Positions 17,627-26,636 of a DNA stretch of 64,000 bases are shown here, piece after piece. The stretch lies in assembly GCF_001611555.1 (NCBI RefSeq), contig NZ_LSGP01000017.1, positions 186,001 through 250,000 on the forward strand. The letters run 5' to 3'. This DNA comes from Anaerosporomusa subterranea. Its GTDB lineage: Bacteria; Bacillota; Negativicutes; Sporomusales; Acetonemataceae. Every line of letters begins with the position of its first letter. Within the stretch, counting starts at the first letter, position 1. A program made the position numbers and the translations under genes. A model generated the notes under the pieces. That model made no database searches. It saw only the letters and a program-made list of their open reading frames with translations, and had not been told where the DNA came from.

Positions 17627-17991
17627 TGTTCATTCCTCAATTCTATATCTATTACTTCAACTTCCGGCGGTTTGTTATTCTCTCCCCACTCAGCCATGCA
17701 CTCCAGTATTGGGAGTAATGTTTTTCCTTTTGCTGTTAGCGAGTATTCTACCTTAGGCGGAATCTGATGGTATTCTTCCCGATGCAACAAATGATCAGCT
17801 TCTAGTTCTTTTAGTTGCTGGCTTAACATTTTATGCGTAATCGAGGGTAATGTATTTTTCAGTTCACCATATCGCAGCACTCCGTTTTCAGACAGTCGAT
17901 AAAGTATAAGCCACTTCCATTTACCGCCGACAACGGCTAGTGTATAGTTGATCGGACAGCTGCATTCGGTTCTCGGCCATGTTGTCATCAT
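17623..17991 (-). CDS. HxlR-family transcriptional regulator
   Basis: 122-aa winged-helix regulator. CSCPINYTLAVVGGKWKWLI at the N-terminus holds the redox-type Cys found in many HxlR/HypR/YodB proteins. RYGELKNTLPSITHKMLSQQ is the DNA-reading helix and PPKVEYSLTAKGKTLLPIL the wing. Two adjacent ATGs are possible starts; the second has the better spacing to GGAGAG. It is transcribed divergently from a flavin reductase and coupled by ATGA overlap to topB. It probably responds to thiol or quinone stress and represses the shared intergenic region. Confidence 0.9.
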   Translation of the reverse strand: MMTTWPRTECSCPINYTLAVVGGKWKWLILYRLSENGVLRYGELKNTLPSITHKMLSQQLKELEADHLLHREEYHQIPPKVEYSLTAKGKTLLPILECMAEWGENNKPPEVEVIDIELRNEQ

Positions 17992-18004
17992 TACTCTCCT
18001 CTTG

Positions 18005-18055
18005 TATAGTATCTACCAAAAAAGTGCATACTTTTCTTTTTACTAAAATACTATA
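18005..18055. promoter_or_regulatory. Divergent promoter region with HxlR-type inverted repeats
   Basis: Outer arms TATAGTAT (18005-18012) and ATACTATA (18048-18055) enclose a second repeat AAAGT-GCAT-ACTTT (18021-18034). The right arm overlaps a TATAAT -10 box (18054-18059) for the flavin reductase gene. Repressor binding here would block both genes; inferred. Confidence 0.55.
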
Positions 18056-18103
18056 TAATTTGTGAGTAATAAGCAAGAATAAAATGATAATGGGGGTCTG
18101 TTT

Positions 18104-18760
18104 GTGAACGTGATCGCTATTAACGGGAGTCCGAGAAAAAATGGGAATACCTCAACTCTTCTGGGAAAAGCCCTGGAAGGGGCTGCTTCACAAGGGGCGA
18201 ATACTGAGCTCATCCATCTTTATAATCTCAATTTTAAAGGATGTGTAAGCTGCTTTGCCTGCAAATTGAAAGATGGAAAAAACTATGGCAAGTGTGCGTT
18301 TAAGGATGATTTAACGCCTGTTTTGCAAAAGATTGAAGACGCCGATGCGGTTATTCTTGGTTCGCCAATTTACTTTAGCGATGTAACTGGTGAAATGAGG
18401 TCATTCATTGAGCGGATGGCATTTCCATACTTAGTATATGATGCAAATTATACATCTCTTTTTACGAAGAAGATATCGCTCGGATTTATATACACCATGA
18501 ATGTGAGCGAGAGCAGGGCGAAAGAATTTGGTTATGATCATATTTTCACTCGGACTGAGATGTCACTGGCGAGGCTCTTTGGAACACCAGAATCGCTATT
18601 TTCTTATGATACCTATCAATTTCCCGATTACTCCAAATATGTTGTTACAGCATTTAATGAAGTGGATAAGGCCAAAAGACGCCAAGAGGAGTTTCCCAAT
18701 GACTGCCAAAAGGCTTTCGAAATGGGAGTGCGCTTCGCAACACAGGGAGTTGCGGGGTAG
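18104..18760 (+). CDS. NADPH-dependent FMN reductase / flavodoxin-like oxidoreductase
   Basis: 218-aa flavodoxin-fold protein. The FMN-phosphate loop is INGSPRKNGNTSTLL at the N-terminus. FKGCVSCFACKLKDGKNYGK carries the Cys pair seen in iron-sulfur flavoproteins, and a second flavin-binding stretch is LGSPIYFSDVTGEM (about residue 88). It begins at GTG 18104 with a GGGGG ribosome site. It is divergent from an HxlR regulator, so it is probably an inducible quinone/flavin or azo-type reductase. The substrate is unknown. Confidence 0.85.
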   Translation: MNVIAINGSPRKNGNTSTLLGKALEGAASQGANTELIHLYNLNFKGCVSCFACKLKDGKNYGKCAFKDDLTPVLQKIEDADAVILGSPIYFSDVTGEMRSFIERMAFPYLVYDANYTSLFTKKISLGFIYTMNVSESRAKEFGYDHIFTRTEMSLARLFGTPESLFSYDTYQFPDYSKYVVTAFNEVDKAKRRQEEFPNDCQKAFEMGVRFATQGVAG

Positions 18761-18955
18761 CCGCAGCTTGTTTTCTCCAAACTGGTGTCCTGTTCGATCT
18801 CTCGTCATACGCTTTACAAATCTGGAAAACAGGCTACTAGGGCGACGTTACGACCAAAGAAGTGGGTATGATGTCGTAAGTCCATTAAAGTGACTGAGAG
18901 ATCGATGGCTGATAACGAGCTTCATGGAGCGGTTCATCAAGACTATTAATTTAAA

Positions 18956-18999
18956 AAAGAATGACCTTAAGTTAGTAAGCTTACGGTCATTCTTTATTT
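18956..18999 (+). terminator. Intrinsic terminator
   Basis: Arms AAAGAATGACC (18956-18966) and GGTCATTCTTT (18985-18995) then ATTTT. The 195 bases between the reductase stop and this hairpin hold nothing recognisable. Confidence 0.7.
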
Positions 19000-19041
19000 T
19001 ATAAACCTCAGAAATATCCCTAACTGTCTTGACATCTTGGA

Positions 19042-19070
19042 TTGTAAACCATGTTTGAATATTTTATACT
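19042..19070 (+). promoter_or_regulatory. Sigma-A-type promoter of the secreted protein gene at 19117
   Basis: TTGTAA (19042-19047), 17-base spacer, TATACT (19065-19070). It lies about 47 bases before the ATG. Confidence 0.5.
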
Positions 19071-19116
19071 GGTAATGTATGGTTGCCGAGGAATTGATTA
19101 AAGGGGGTTTGATACT

Positions 19117-20040
19117 ATGATGGGATTTTTGCGAAAGATCAATTGGGGAGTTGCTTTGGTATGGGGATTGCTGTTTGTGGCAATGAACGGTTCGTCTGTT
19201 TTTGCTGTTGAAAAGCTACCACCGGAAAAGGCGTATTTGAGTGATGTATATATAAATATGATGGATGTAACCAGCTTACACTATGACTTAACGATTAAGG
19301 CTGAAACCCCGATGGGAGAAATACAAACTACAATCAATGGGGAAGCTCGGGAGAAACCGCTAAGCCTTAAGCACGATATGAACATTTTCTATCGTGACGT
19401 ACAGAATAAAGAAAATACAATGTTGATAAAGCAGTATCTAGAAGAAAATCAAGGCAATCTAGTGATCTATTCGTTACATAATGAAACATGGATCAAACAG
19501 ATCCTGCCGCTTGATCCTTCTATGACCAAAAAACCTTCAGCAGATGAAAAGGTCACTGCCCAGATGAAAATGTTGCAGTTGATGAAATCCGTGAAGTTGA
19601 AAAGAGAAACACCATCCTACAAATATATGGAAGTAACGTTGGATACTATGCAAATAAGTGATGCTATTGGTGAGGCTGTCAAACTAAATACTGTGCAGGA
19701 TAAGGATATGTTGAGAGCGATTGCGGCAGGACGGCTTGGGTTGTTATCTGCTGGCAATATAAAATACAATGTTAAAGTTGATAAAGTGACTAAGATGGTA
19801 ACAGAAATAGATATGGATTTAACAGAACCGATTCGAAAAGGGGTAGGCTTGTTTTTGGATATAACCAATCCAAAGAGTAAAGCGGAAATCGAAGGTTTTT
19901 TAACAAAATCGACATTAACTATGCAGATAACGTATTCGAAATATAATCAGGTAGATCCCATAGAGATTCCTCAAGATGTGCGAGATAATGCAAAAGAAAT
20001 GAAACCGGCAGTTAAGGTAGCTCCTAAAGAAAGTGAATAA
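19117..20040 (+). CDS. Secreted protein, LolA/LppX- or DUF6612-like
   Basis: 307-aa exported protein with a signal peptide (hydrophobic stretch about residues 10-30, cleavage near VFAVE). The mature part is mixed alpha/beta with repeated strand segments. It begins with a helix of the SDVYINMMDVTSLHYDLTIK type and mentions of METHIONINE/charged alternation resembling the lipid-carrier-like families LolA/LppX or DUF6612 in Firmicutes. I do not recognise a specific function. Single-gene transcript: promoter at 19042, terminator shared with the convergent SIMPL gene. Confidence 0.7.
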   Translation: MMGFLRKINWGVALVWGLLFVAMNGSSVFAVEKLPPEKAYLSDVYINMMDVTSLHYDLTIKAETPMGEIQTTINGEAREKPLSLKHDMNIFYRDVQNKENTMLIKQYLEENQGNLVIYSLHNETWIKQILPLDPSMTKKPSADEKVTAQMKMLQLMKSVKLKRETPSYKYMEVTLDTMQISDAIGEAVKLNTVQDKDMLRAIAAGRLGLLSAGNIKYNVKVDKVTKMVTEIDMDLTEPIRKGVGLFLDITNPKSKAEIEGFLTKSTLTMQITYSKYNQVDPIEIPQDVRDNAKEMKPAVKVAPKESE

Positions 20041-20188
20041 ATGCAGCTCAAAATGACCGGAAAAGCAAGATTGTGAGTTACCTTCTGATGCTGCAAGGCA
20101 ATTTAATGGGAATATATTCCAAGAGGCTTTTAACTTCTTATAGATCCGGGCCTTCGCAAAGATTCAAATGTGCCATTAGGTTGAATGT

Positions 20189-20234
20189 GATAAAGAGGAC
20201 CACCACCTGTTCCCAGGCGGTGGTCCTCTTTATC
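20189..20234. terminator. Bidirectional terminator between convergent genes
   Basis: 21-bp stem (20189-20209 with 20214-20234, one G-U pair) and TTCC loop. It serves the secreted protein gene and the SIMPL gene. Confidence 0.85.
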
Positions 20235-20254
20235 CTTCGTACAGCGATAGCTGC

Positions 20255-20959
20255 TTATTCCAAAACAACTGTTACCTGAACGTTTGCGCCGATGGTTACC
20301 TTGCCGGCGGGGATATTCGGAGCAGCCGCGCCCGCATCAGCTGTTTTCAACAATCTGTTATCCATCATAACCGGGTGATAGTATACGCCAGACTCATTTA
20401 CCAGTGTTACATTGGCGATTTTCTTATTTAGCGTAGTCGCAATCACTTCCGCTTTTTTCAAAGCATCTTCAACTGCAGCTTTTAATGCTTCATTTTTGCC
20501 GTCTGCTTCATTGGTGGTTTCGAAACGGATCGAGTTTATCTCATTAGCGCCTGCGGCTGTTACTTCATTCACCAAAATCCCCAGGTTTTCAATGGAAGTA
20601 CGGATTTCCAGGCTGTTGGTTACACGATAGCCTTTTAGTTTAGGCAACCGGTCTTTTTCATAGCTGTAAATCGGCTCAACCTGATATGTATTTGTTTTGA
20701 TTTGTTCGTTTGACACTCCCTGAGCATTCAGCTTAGCCAAGACCTGATTGCTGTTTTGCGTATTTTCAGCTTTGGCTTTTTCCAGATTGTCGTTTACCGA
20801 GCTTATTGAGATAGTCATTCGGGCAACATCAGGGATAACTTCTTTTTGACTAGTTCCAGTCACCTGTATCAGCGTTTTCGCAGCCTCATTGGCAAAGGCC
20901 GGAGCGGCTAACAGACAACCCATTGTCAGTAGGATAGCAACTTTTTTAAACATTTTCAT
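20255..20959 (-). CDS. SIMPL-domain (DUF541) secreted protein
   Basis: 234-aa exported protein. It has a signal peptide (about residues 1-21, AAPAFANEA) and then the SIMPL/DUF541 domain: IQVTGTSQKEVIPDVARMTI, ALKKAEVIATTLNKKIANV and VTIGANVQVTVVLE. Family members are found in the periplasm or outer membrane (OMP28/YggE) and are linked to oxidative or envelope stress. Start is ATG 20959 with GGAGG 5 bases before; an upstream TTG in frame overlaps that ribosome site and is unlikely. Confidence 0.88.
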   Translation of the reverse strand: MKMFKKVAILLTMGCLLAAPAFANEAAKTLIQVTGTSQKEVIPDVARMTISISSVNDNLEKAKAENTQNSNQVLAKLNAQGVSNEQIKTNTYQVEPIYSYEKDRLPKLKGYRVTNSLEIRTSIENLGILVNEVTAAGANEINSIRFETTNEADGKNEALKAAVEDALKKAEVIATTLNKKIANVTLVNESGVYYHPVMMDNRLLKTADAGAAAPNIPAGKVTIGANVQVTVVLE

Positions 20960-21091
20960 AACCTCCAATATTTTACCTTCTATGTTATCAAACGTCTGAT
21001 TTTTGAAAAGGTAACGGCATTTAAATCCAAATTGTTTTTTGGAAACGGTCGATAAATGCAGATACGGTTTCTATTTTCGCGCAGATAGTCG

Positions 21092-21730
21092 TTAATAGGC
21101 TAGTGCTATCAGTTGACGCAAATAGGCAGCGGCCCGCAAGGGGTCGGGCCGGGAGAGGATCGCCGAGACGACGGCGGCTCCATCTACCCCAACCGACATG
21201 ACGCTATTGATGTTGGTCTCATTGATGCCTCCGATGGCGACTATAGGAATTCTCACCTTTGCCTTTATGGTTCGCAGTTCCTCCAGGCTGACACTATCCG
21301 CGTCGCTTTTCGTGCCTGTAGGGAAAATCGCTCCAATTCCCAAGTAATCCGCACCCGCTGCTTCTGCTGCCAATGCCTGCTCCAGAGTCGCAGTGGATAC
21401 GCCGATAAGCTTCTCCGGTCCTACTATCTGCCGCGCAATATGCAAGGGAAGGTCCTCTTGCCCGATGTGCAGTCCGTCTGCATCGACCGCCAGGGCGATA
21501 TCGGCCCGGTCATTAATAATCAGCGGCACATGATATTTGCCGGTGATTTGCTTGATCAAGACAGCCTGCTGATAGAAGTCTCTGGTTGATGCGTCCTTTT
21601 CCCGAAGCTGCACCAGAGTTGCTCCGCCGAGAATGGCTTGCTCGACTGTTGCCGCCAAATCCTTGCCGGCTAGCAGCTGCCGGTCAGTCACCAGATACAA
21701 CGAGTAGTCGATACTTTGGTTACAGCTCAT
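21092..21730 (-). CDS. thiE: Thiamine-phosphate synthase
   Basis: 212-aa TIM-barrel enzyme. It joins HMP-pyrophosphate and thiazole phosphate to make thiamine phosphate. Visible motifs are LYLVTDR at the N-terminus, VQLREKDAS for pyrophosphate binding, [46 protein letters not shown] and VAIGGIN. ATG 21730 is chosen because GGGTGG is 8 bases before. A longer GTG form (21742) would lie within the ribosome site. It overlaps thiM by 11 bases and shares the TPP riboswitch upstream of thiM. Confidence 0.95.
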   Translation of the reverse strand: MSCNQSIDYSLYLVTDRQLLAGKDLAATVEQAILGGATLVQLREKDASTRDFYQQAVLIKQITGKYHVPLIINDRADIALAVDADGLHIGQEDLPLHIARQIVGPEKLIGVSTATLEQALAAEAAGADYLGIGAIFPTGTKSDADSVSLEELRTIKAKVRIPIVAIGGINETNINSVMSVGVDGAAVVSAILSRPDPLRAAAYLRQLIALAY

Positions 21731-22532
21731 CAATTTTGCCACCCTTCTTCAGGATATCCGGATTTATTACTGAAACAGCATCAAATAGCCGGATATGAAA
21801 AGTGCCGATGCCGTCGCCTGGCTGCAACGAGGCATGCGCGAGTTCACCAGCTAATCCCATCGTCACAATTCCCGCCGCCGTTGCGGCGAACCAATCGTCG
21901 GCAGCCCCGCAAAAGCATCCGATCAGCGAGGTGGCCATACATCCGGATCCGGTTATTTGCGAAAGCAGCGCATGCCCGTTGTCGATACGGTAAATCCGAT
22001 TTCCTTGCGCGATAATGTCTGTCTTACCGGTTATAGCAACCACGCAGTCAAGTTTGTGGGAGAGATTGCTCGCTACGCTTTCTCCGGCGTCTTCGCTTGC
22101 CACTGAATCAACTCCCTTGATTGCTACATCCAGGCCAGCGATGATTTTGATTTCCGACATATTGCCGCGAATCACCGTGGGACGAACCTCCCGAATAATT
22201 TGTTTAGCAGTAGACGTCCGCAGGCTTGTCGCCCCAACTCCAACCGGATCGAAAACAACAGGAATTCCTCTTTGACGCGCCTTTTGGCCCGTTGCCAACA
22301 TCGATTCGATCGTCCGGGCATTTAGGGTTCCCATGTTGAGTACCAGAGCGGAGGCGAAAGAGGCCATTTCCTCTACTTCCGCAATATCATCGGCCATGAC
22401 CGGGGAAGCGCCGATTGCAAGGGTAATGTTGGCGCAGTCGTTCACCGTTACGTAATTCGTTATGTGATGAACAAGTGGTTTTCTCTCTCTTAATCGCAGT
22501 AGATTGTCAGCAATTTTTTGCAGTACTTCCAT
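21720..22532 (-). CDS. thiM: Hydroxyethylthiazole kinase
   Basis: 270-aa ribokinase-fold enzyme that phosphorylates 4-methyl-5-(2-hydroxyethyl)thiazole for thiamine salvage. Recognisable parts are [47 protein letters not shown] and the catalytic [14 protein letters not shown] at 22532 follows a G-rich ribosome site. The longer open frame runs into the riboswitch terminator and is not used. With thiE, and without thiC or thiG here, this is a salvage operon. Confidence 0.95.
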   Translation of the reverse strand: MEVLQKIADNLLRLRERKPLVHHITNYVTVNDCANITLAIGASPVMADDIAEVEEMASFASALVLNMGTLNARTIESMLATGQKARQRGIPVVFDPVGVGATSLRTSTAKQIIREVRPTVIRGNMSEIKIIAGLDVAIKGVDSVASEDAGESVASNLSHKLDCVVAITGKTDIIAQGNRIYRIDNGHALLSQITGSGCMATSLIGCFCGAADDWFAATAAGIVTMGLAGELAHASLQPGDGIGTFHIRLFDAVSVINPDILKKGGKIDEL

Positions 22533-22572
22533 TGTCTTATATACCCCCCATATCATCGTTTCTCGATAATAA

Positions 22573-22597
22573 TAAAAGCGCATCCGGCTGGATGCGC
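22573..22597 (-). terminator. Riboswitch-controlled terminator
   Basis: GCGCATCC-GGCT-GGATGCGC stem followed on the minus strand by TTTTATTATT, between the TPP aptamer and thiM. It marks control by premature termination. Confidence 0.85.
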
Positions 22598-22621
22598 TGC
22601 AGAAATATACAATCACTTCGC

Positions 22622-22712
22622 TCATCCCTACGCTGGCGTTATCCAGATCAGGTCATAGGGTCACAAACATCCTCGGGTTTGTATCTCAGCCGGCCTTTCC
22701 AGCTCCCCTGAA
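22622..22712 (-). ncRNA. TPP riboswitch (THI element)
   Basis: On the minus strand the conserved blocks GGGGAGC, GGCTGAGA, ACCCTATGACCTGATCTGG and AACGCCAGCGTAGGGA appear in order. It senses thiamine pyrophosphate and controls thiM-thiE through the downstream terminator. Confidence 0.97.
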
Positions 22713-22890
22713 CTTTCATTATTCTATTTAGTTATAGTTTACCACCTTCCAACAAGAAATCAACTGTCTTGGGAAACGATCGTCCCTTGTGGCGAAATAG
22801 CAAAAATTGTACGATGACATACAGGTATCTTATCGTTTTGTATATAATAGAGGGAGGTATTCGATGGATTTGTGAATAGGGAGGTTAACC

Positions 22891-23454
22891 ATGCTGCAAC
22901 GGTGTACTTGGGCTGGTCAAGATGAATTAATGATACGTTACCATGATGATGAATGGGGAGTTCCGGTATATGATGACCGGAAGCTATTTGAAATGTTAAT
23001 ACTGGAAGGAATGCAGGCAGGACTTAGCTGGACTACTGTTCTAAAAAAACGGGAGAACTTTCGTCAGGCTTTCGATGGGTTTGATGCCCGTAAAATTGCT
23101 CAGTATGATGCTGGAAAAGTGGCAGAGCTTATGGCTAACCCCGGAATTATCCGTAACCGGCTTAAAATCAATGCTGCGATTGAAAACGCCAAACAGTTTT
23201 TGGCGATGCAGGAATTGCATGGCAGCTTCAGTCACTTCATTTGGCAATTTGTTGATAGCAAACCGATAACCAACCATTGGACAAGCTCGTCTGAAGTACC
23301 GGCTACTTCGATCGAATCAGACAGGATGAGTAAGGCATTACGTAAACTGGGTTTTAAATTTGTCGGCTCGACAATCTGCTATGCGTTTATGCAGGCCACA
23401 GGCATGGTAAATGACCATACAAAAGATTGCTTTGTGCGAAAACAAGCTTATTGA
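22891..23454 (+). CDS. tag: DNA-3-methyladenine glycosylase I
   Basis: 187-aa base-excision enzyme that removes 3-methyladenine. The zinc-snap residues of Tag are in place: Cys in LQRCTW, His in YHDDEWG, and the C-terminal His/Cys in NDHTKDCF. The helix-hairpin region EGMQAGLSWTTVLKKRENFR contains the catalytic Glu/Trp. ATG has GGAGG 6 bases before. Monocistronic, with its own terminator. Confidence 0.95.
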   Translation: MLQRCTWAGQDELMIRYHDDEWGVPVYDDRKLFEMLILEGMQAGLSWTTVLKKRENFRQAFDGFDARKIAQYDAGKVAELMANPGIIRNRLKINAAIENAKQFLAMQELHGSFSHFIWQFVDSKPITNHWTSSSEVPATSIESDRMSKALRKLGFKFVGSTICYAFMQATGMVNDHTKDCFVRKQAY

Positions 23455-23494
23455 CAGACTGGGCAGGGATGTTGTTTACGACGAAGAGGATGCA

Positions 23495-23539
23495 GAAGAG
23501 ACCGCCTAAAAGCGTTGATGCTTTTTAGGCGGTCTCTTC
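23495..23539. terminator. Intrinsic terminator between convergent genes
   Basis: 19-20 bp stem GAAGAGACCGCC.../...GGCGGTCTCTTC with a 6-base loop. Nearly symmetric, so it works for tag and for the peptide-binding protein gene. Confidence 0.85.
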
Positions 23540-23572
23540 AATCGCGAATTAAACTGACCAAGCCGGTATGTA

Positions 23573-25138
23573 TTATTTACTCCACTGAATATCAGAAGCG
23601 TAAATATACTCGTCTTTGCGTGGCGTGAAATTGATTCTCTTGGAAAAGCCATATGCATTTTCCTGGAAGTACAAGGGAAGAAGCGGCAGGTCCTTCTGCA
23701 ACTGGCGTGTTGCCTGTTGCAGGAATTGAGCCCGCTCGTTCAGCCTGGCAGTACTGTCAGCCTGATCAATATAGTTGTCAAATTCGGGATTGGTATAAAA
23801 AGAGCGATTGGATGTCCCGTATCCCGGCTTTTTGTCTTTGCTATAGAAAAATGCCCGGTACCAAAAACCGGCGTCCGCATTTTCCGACGTCCAGCCGATT
23901 AAGCTGACGGTCGTTTTGTCCGCAAGCCGCGTGTAATCAAAATACAGTGCTTTAGGCATCAGGTTCAGTTTAACGTTAATGCCGATTTTTGCCCATTGGC
24001 TGGCGATAGCTTCAGCAACCTTAGAGTCATTGGGATACCGGTTGTTCGGCGCATCCAAAGTTACGGTAAAGCCGTTCGGATAACCGGCTTCAGCCAAAAG
24101 GGCTTTGGCTTTTTCCGGATCATACTTGACTGCTTGCAAGCCCGATACAAAACCGATTACCTCTTTCGGATTTCCCTGTTCAGCAGGATAAGCGCGACCG
24201 TTCATCACATTTTTTATGATCGAGTCGATATCAATGCCCAGGCGGACGGCCTGACGCACCCGCTCATCCTGGAAAGGATTCTTAGGCAGGTCGACTGCCG
24301 GCGTCCTGTCCCGGCCAATATCGAGAATCAGATAGATAAGCCGCAGGCTTGGTTCCCGGACCAGCTTGAGCTTGCTGTCTTTTTCAATTCTTTCGGCATC
24401 CCTGACAGGAACATCAGCAATGACATCCACTTCACCGCTGAGCAAAGCCGCCGTTCTCGTCGCCTCATTGCTAATCGGCCTGAAAATCACCGTTTTGATT
24501 TGCGGCGAGCCTTGCCAGTATTTTTCATTTGCTTGCAGCGTGAGATGGTCTTCCTTAATCCATTCCGTCACTTTATATGGACCGGTTCCTACCGGTTTCT
24601 GATTGAAGGTTTCGTTGCCGACTTGCGTCACATACTCTTTATTAATAATACGGACTTTAACCAAATCGTTCGGCAATATGGGATACGGCGTTGGAGTTTT
24701 GATCTCCACTGTGTAGTCGTCAATTTTCCTGACGTTGGCGATCCCACGGGCAAAGCCGCTGACTACTTTCTGCTTTTTCAGCCTGTCAATCGTAAATACA
24801 ACATCGTCAGCGGTAAACGCTTTCTCATTGTGAAAGACAACATTTTTGCGAAGATAAAAAATCCAGGTAAGATCATCTTTCTGTTCCCATTTTTCGGCAA
24901 GCCCGGGAACGATGGACAAGTCCGCTTGCCGGTTAACCAAGCCATCATAGATATTGCATAAAATAGAATTCGTGCTTCCGTCATCGATAACCTGAGGGTC
25001 TAAATACATAGCGTCTGAGCTCTGAGCGATGACGATCTTTTCTTTTGCTGCAGAATGGCTGTCATTCTTACCGCATCCGGCCAATAGAAACGCCGCTGTG
25101 ACAATAACCAAAAGCACACTTACCCATTTTTTGCTCAT
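23573..25138 (-). CDS. ABC transporter substrate-binding lipoprotein (SBP family 5, peptide type)
   Basis: 521-aa lipoprotein. The signal peptide has lipobox LLAGC (about residue 20), followed by the family-5 (OppA/DppA/NikA) core: SSDAMYLDPQV, WIFYLRKNVVFHNEKAFTAD, GTGPYKVTEW and RQAVRLGIDID. It should bind peptides, dipeptides or similar. No permease or ATPase genes are next to it, so it must use a transporter encoded elsewhere. The M20 hydrolase immediately upstream (43-base gap) suggests the ligand is an N-acyl amino acid or peptide cleaved after uptake. ATG 25138 chosen; the ATG three codons earlier abuts the ribosome site. Confidence 0.9.
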   Translation of the reverse strand: MSKKWVSVLLVIVTAAFLLAGCGKNDSHSAAKEKIVIAQSSDAMYLDPQVIDDGSTNSILCNIYDGLVNRQADLSIVPGLAEKWEQKDDLTWIFYLRKNVVFHNEKAFTADDVVFTIDRLKKQKVVSGFARGIANVRKIDDYTVEIKTPTPYPILPNDLVKVRIINKEYVTQVGNETFNQKPVGTGPYKVTEWIKEDHLTLQANEKYWQGSPQIKTVIFRPISNEATRTAALLSGEVDVIADVPVRDAERIEKDSKLKLVREPSLRLIYLILDIGRDRTPAVDLPKNPFQDERVRQAVRLGIDIDSIIKNVMNGRAYPAEQGNPKEVIGFVSGLQAVKYDPEKAKALLAEAGYPNGFTVTLDAPNNRYPNDSKVAEAIASQWAKIGINVKLNLMPKALYFDYTRLADKTTVSLIGWTSENADAGFWYRAFFYSKDKKPGYGTSNRSFYTNPEFDNYIDQADSTARLNERAQFLQQATRQLQKDLPLLPLYFQENAYGFSKRINFTPRKDEYIYASDIQWSK

Positions 25139-25181
25139 CCTAGACATCCTCCCATATCTGCATTTTTGTTATCGCTGCCTG

Positions 25182-26357
25182 CTAATTTACACTATGAAAA
25201 TCAAACGCTAACTGGGCCAGGGCGGCTGCACCGTAAGCCAGGCTTTCTTCATCCACATCAAATTGGGGATGATGCCACTGATGATTATATCCCTTTGCAG
25301 CGTTTCCTGTGCCCAGCCATAAAAATACACCGGGAATATTCTCCTGATATAGGGAAAAATCCTCCGCCCCCATTGTTGGTTTCGCTTCTTCAACAGAAGC
25401 AGCGGGAAAAACGCGGTTCAGCGATTCCCGGCAAAAGCTGATTAATTCCGGAGCATTATCGAGCACAGGAAGACCTTCATGAATGACCAATTCCACTTCC
25501 GTCTGCGTCGCCGCCGCCGTATAGGCAAGAAAATCCCGCAACTGCTGCAGTACGCTCTGCCGTGTTATCTGATTGACAGTGCGAATCGTTCCGGCAAGTT
25601 CCACTTGATCGGGAATCACGTTGCCGATGCGCCCGCCATGAATAGATCCGAAAGAGATGACCACTGAATCCAGAGGATCAATCCGCCTGCTGACAATAGC
25701 CTGCACTCCCTGAATAATTGCCGCGGCGGCCACAATGGGGTCTCTGGTCCTGTGGGGAATGGCTCCATGCCCCCCTTCACCTTTGATACGAATGGAAACC
25801 GCATTGGTTGAAGCCATCAAAGCTCCTGATTTCAAACCAATCTGCCCAACCGGAATATCAGGCTGAGTATGTAACCCGAAAATGACATGAACTTCGGGGT
25901 CAGTCAAAACTCCTTTTTCTAGCAACTTTTTTGCGCCTTCGGCAACTTCCTCCGCTGGTTGAAAGAGAAATTTCACCGTTCCTGACAACAGATGCCTTTT
26001 TTCTCTCAATAACTTAGCGGCGCCGATAAGGCATGTCGCATGGACATCGTGTCCGCACGCATGCATGATTCCAGGATATTCCGAGCGATAAGAAACCACA
26101 TTTTCTTCTTGAACAGGCAAAGCATCGATATCTGCTCTCAATGCCACTACTGGCCCAGGCGATTCGCCGCACAGGATTCCCATTGCTCCGGTGCAATCAT
26201 TCCAGGATATTACGGGAATCTCTATTTTCTCAAGATGGTCTTTGATACGCGCTGTTGTCTGGTGTTCCTGCCAACTGACTTCAGGGAAGCGGTGCAGTTC
26301 CCGGCGGATTTTTACCAAATCCGGTAGTAATTCTTTTGCTCTTGTGATAAATTGCAT
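25182..26357 (-). CDS. M20-family amidohydrolase (N-acyl-amino acid/peptide)
   Basis: 391-aa zinc amidohydrolase. Motifs are RRELHRFPEVSWQE, ALRADIDALPVQEE with the metal-bridging Asp region, MHACGHDVHAT (metal Cys/His), FLFQPAEEVAEGA (catalytic Glu), FGLHTQPD and PTMGAEDFS. This is the IAA-amino-acid hydrolase/hippuricase branch of M20D. It probably works with the downstream peptide-binding lipoprotein. ATG at 26357 with GGAG about 10 bases before. A second M20D gene of the same subfamily is at 33857. Confidence 0.92.
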   Translation of the reverse strand: MQFITRAKELLPDLVKIRRELHRFPEVSWQEHQTTARIKDHLEKIEIPVISWNDCTGAMGILCGESPGPVVALRADIDALPVQEENVVSYRSEYPGIMHACGHDVHATCLIGAAKLLREKRHLLSGTVKFLFQPAEEVAEGAKKLLEKGVLTDPEVHVIFGLHTQPDIPVGQIGLKSGALMASTNAVSIRIKGEGGHGAIPHRTRDPIVAAAAIIQGVQAIVSRRIDPLDSVVISFGSIHGGRIGNVIPDQVELAGTIRTVNQITRQSVLQQLRDFLAYTAAATQTEVELVIHEGLPVLDNAPELISFCRESLNRVFPAASVEEAKPTMGAEDFSLYQENIPGVFLWLGTGNAAKGYNHQWHHPQFDVDEESLAYGAAALAQLAFDFHSVN

Positions 26358-26598
26358 ACTACTGATATCTCCTTATTTACCAAATAGTATTTCTAGGCCG
26401 CAATAGAAGAGAGTCATTTGAAAAATAAAATGACTAAGCAACATCCCTGTGAGAGATAGTCTTAGCCTTCAGTGTACTGATCAGCATATATATGTTTCAT
26501 TAAATACTTTACCGCTGCCTTGCGCTTTCGTCAAGCCGTTTCAATAAGTTACGTTCAAGTTGCGTTTCGTACCCAGTTACGAGTTGTAATAATTCTTC

Positions 26599-26628
26599 TT
26601 TACATTGTAGAGACATATTGGCTATAAT
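26599..26628 (+). promoter_or_regulatory. Promoter for a leaderless transcript
   Basis: TTTACA (26599-26604), 18-base spacer, TATAAT (26623-26628). The expected transcription start is within 0-3 bases of the ATG at 26637, and no ribosome site is present. The 240 bases to the left, back to the M20 gene, hold no gene I can support. Confidence 0.6.
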
Positions 26629-26636
26629 TAACACCT

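Noticed and set aside
23996-24961. Long plus-strand open frame (321 codons) inside the peptide-binding protein gene
   Set aside because: Exactly antisense to a well-supported lipoprotein gene, no ribosome site, no family resemblance.
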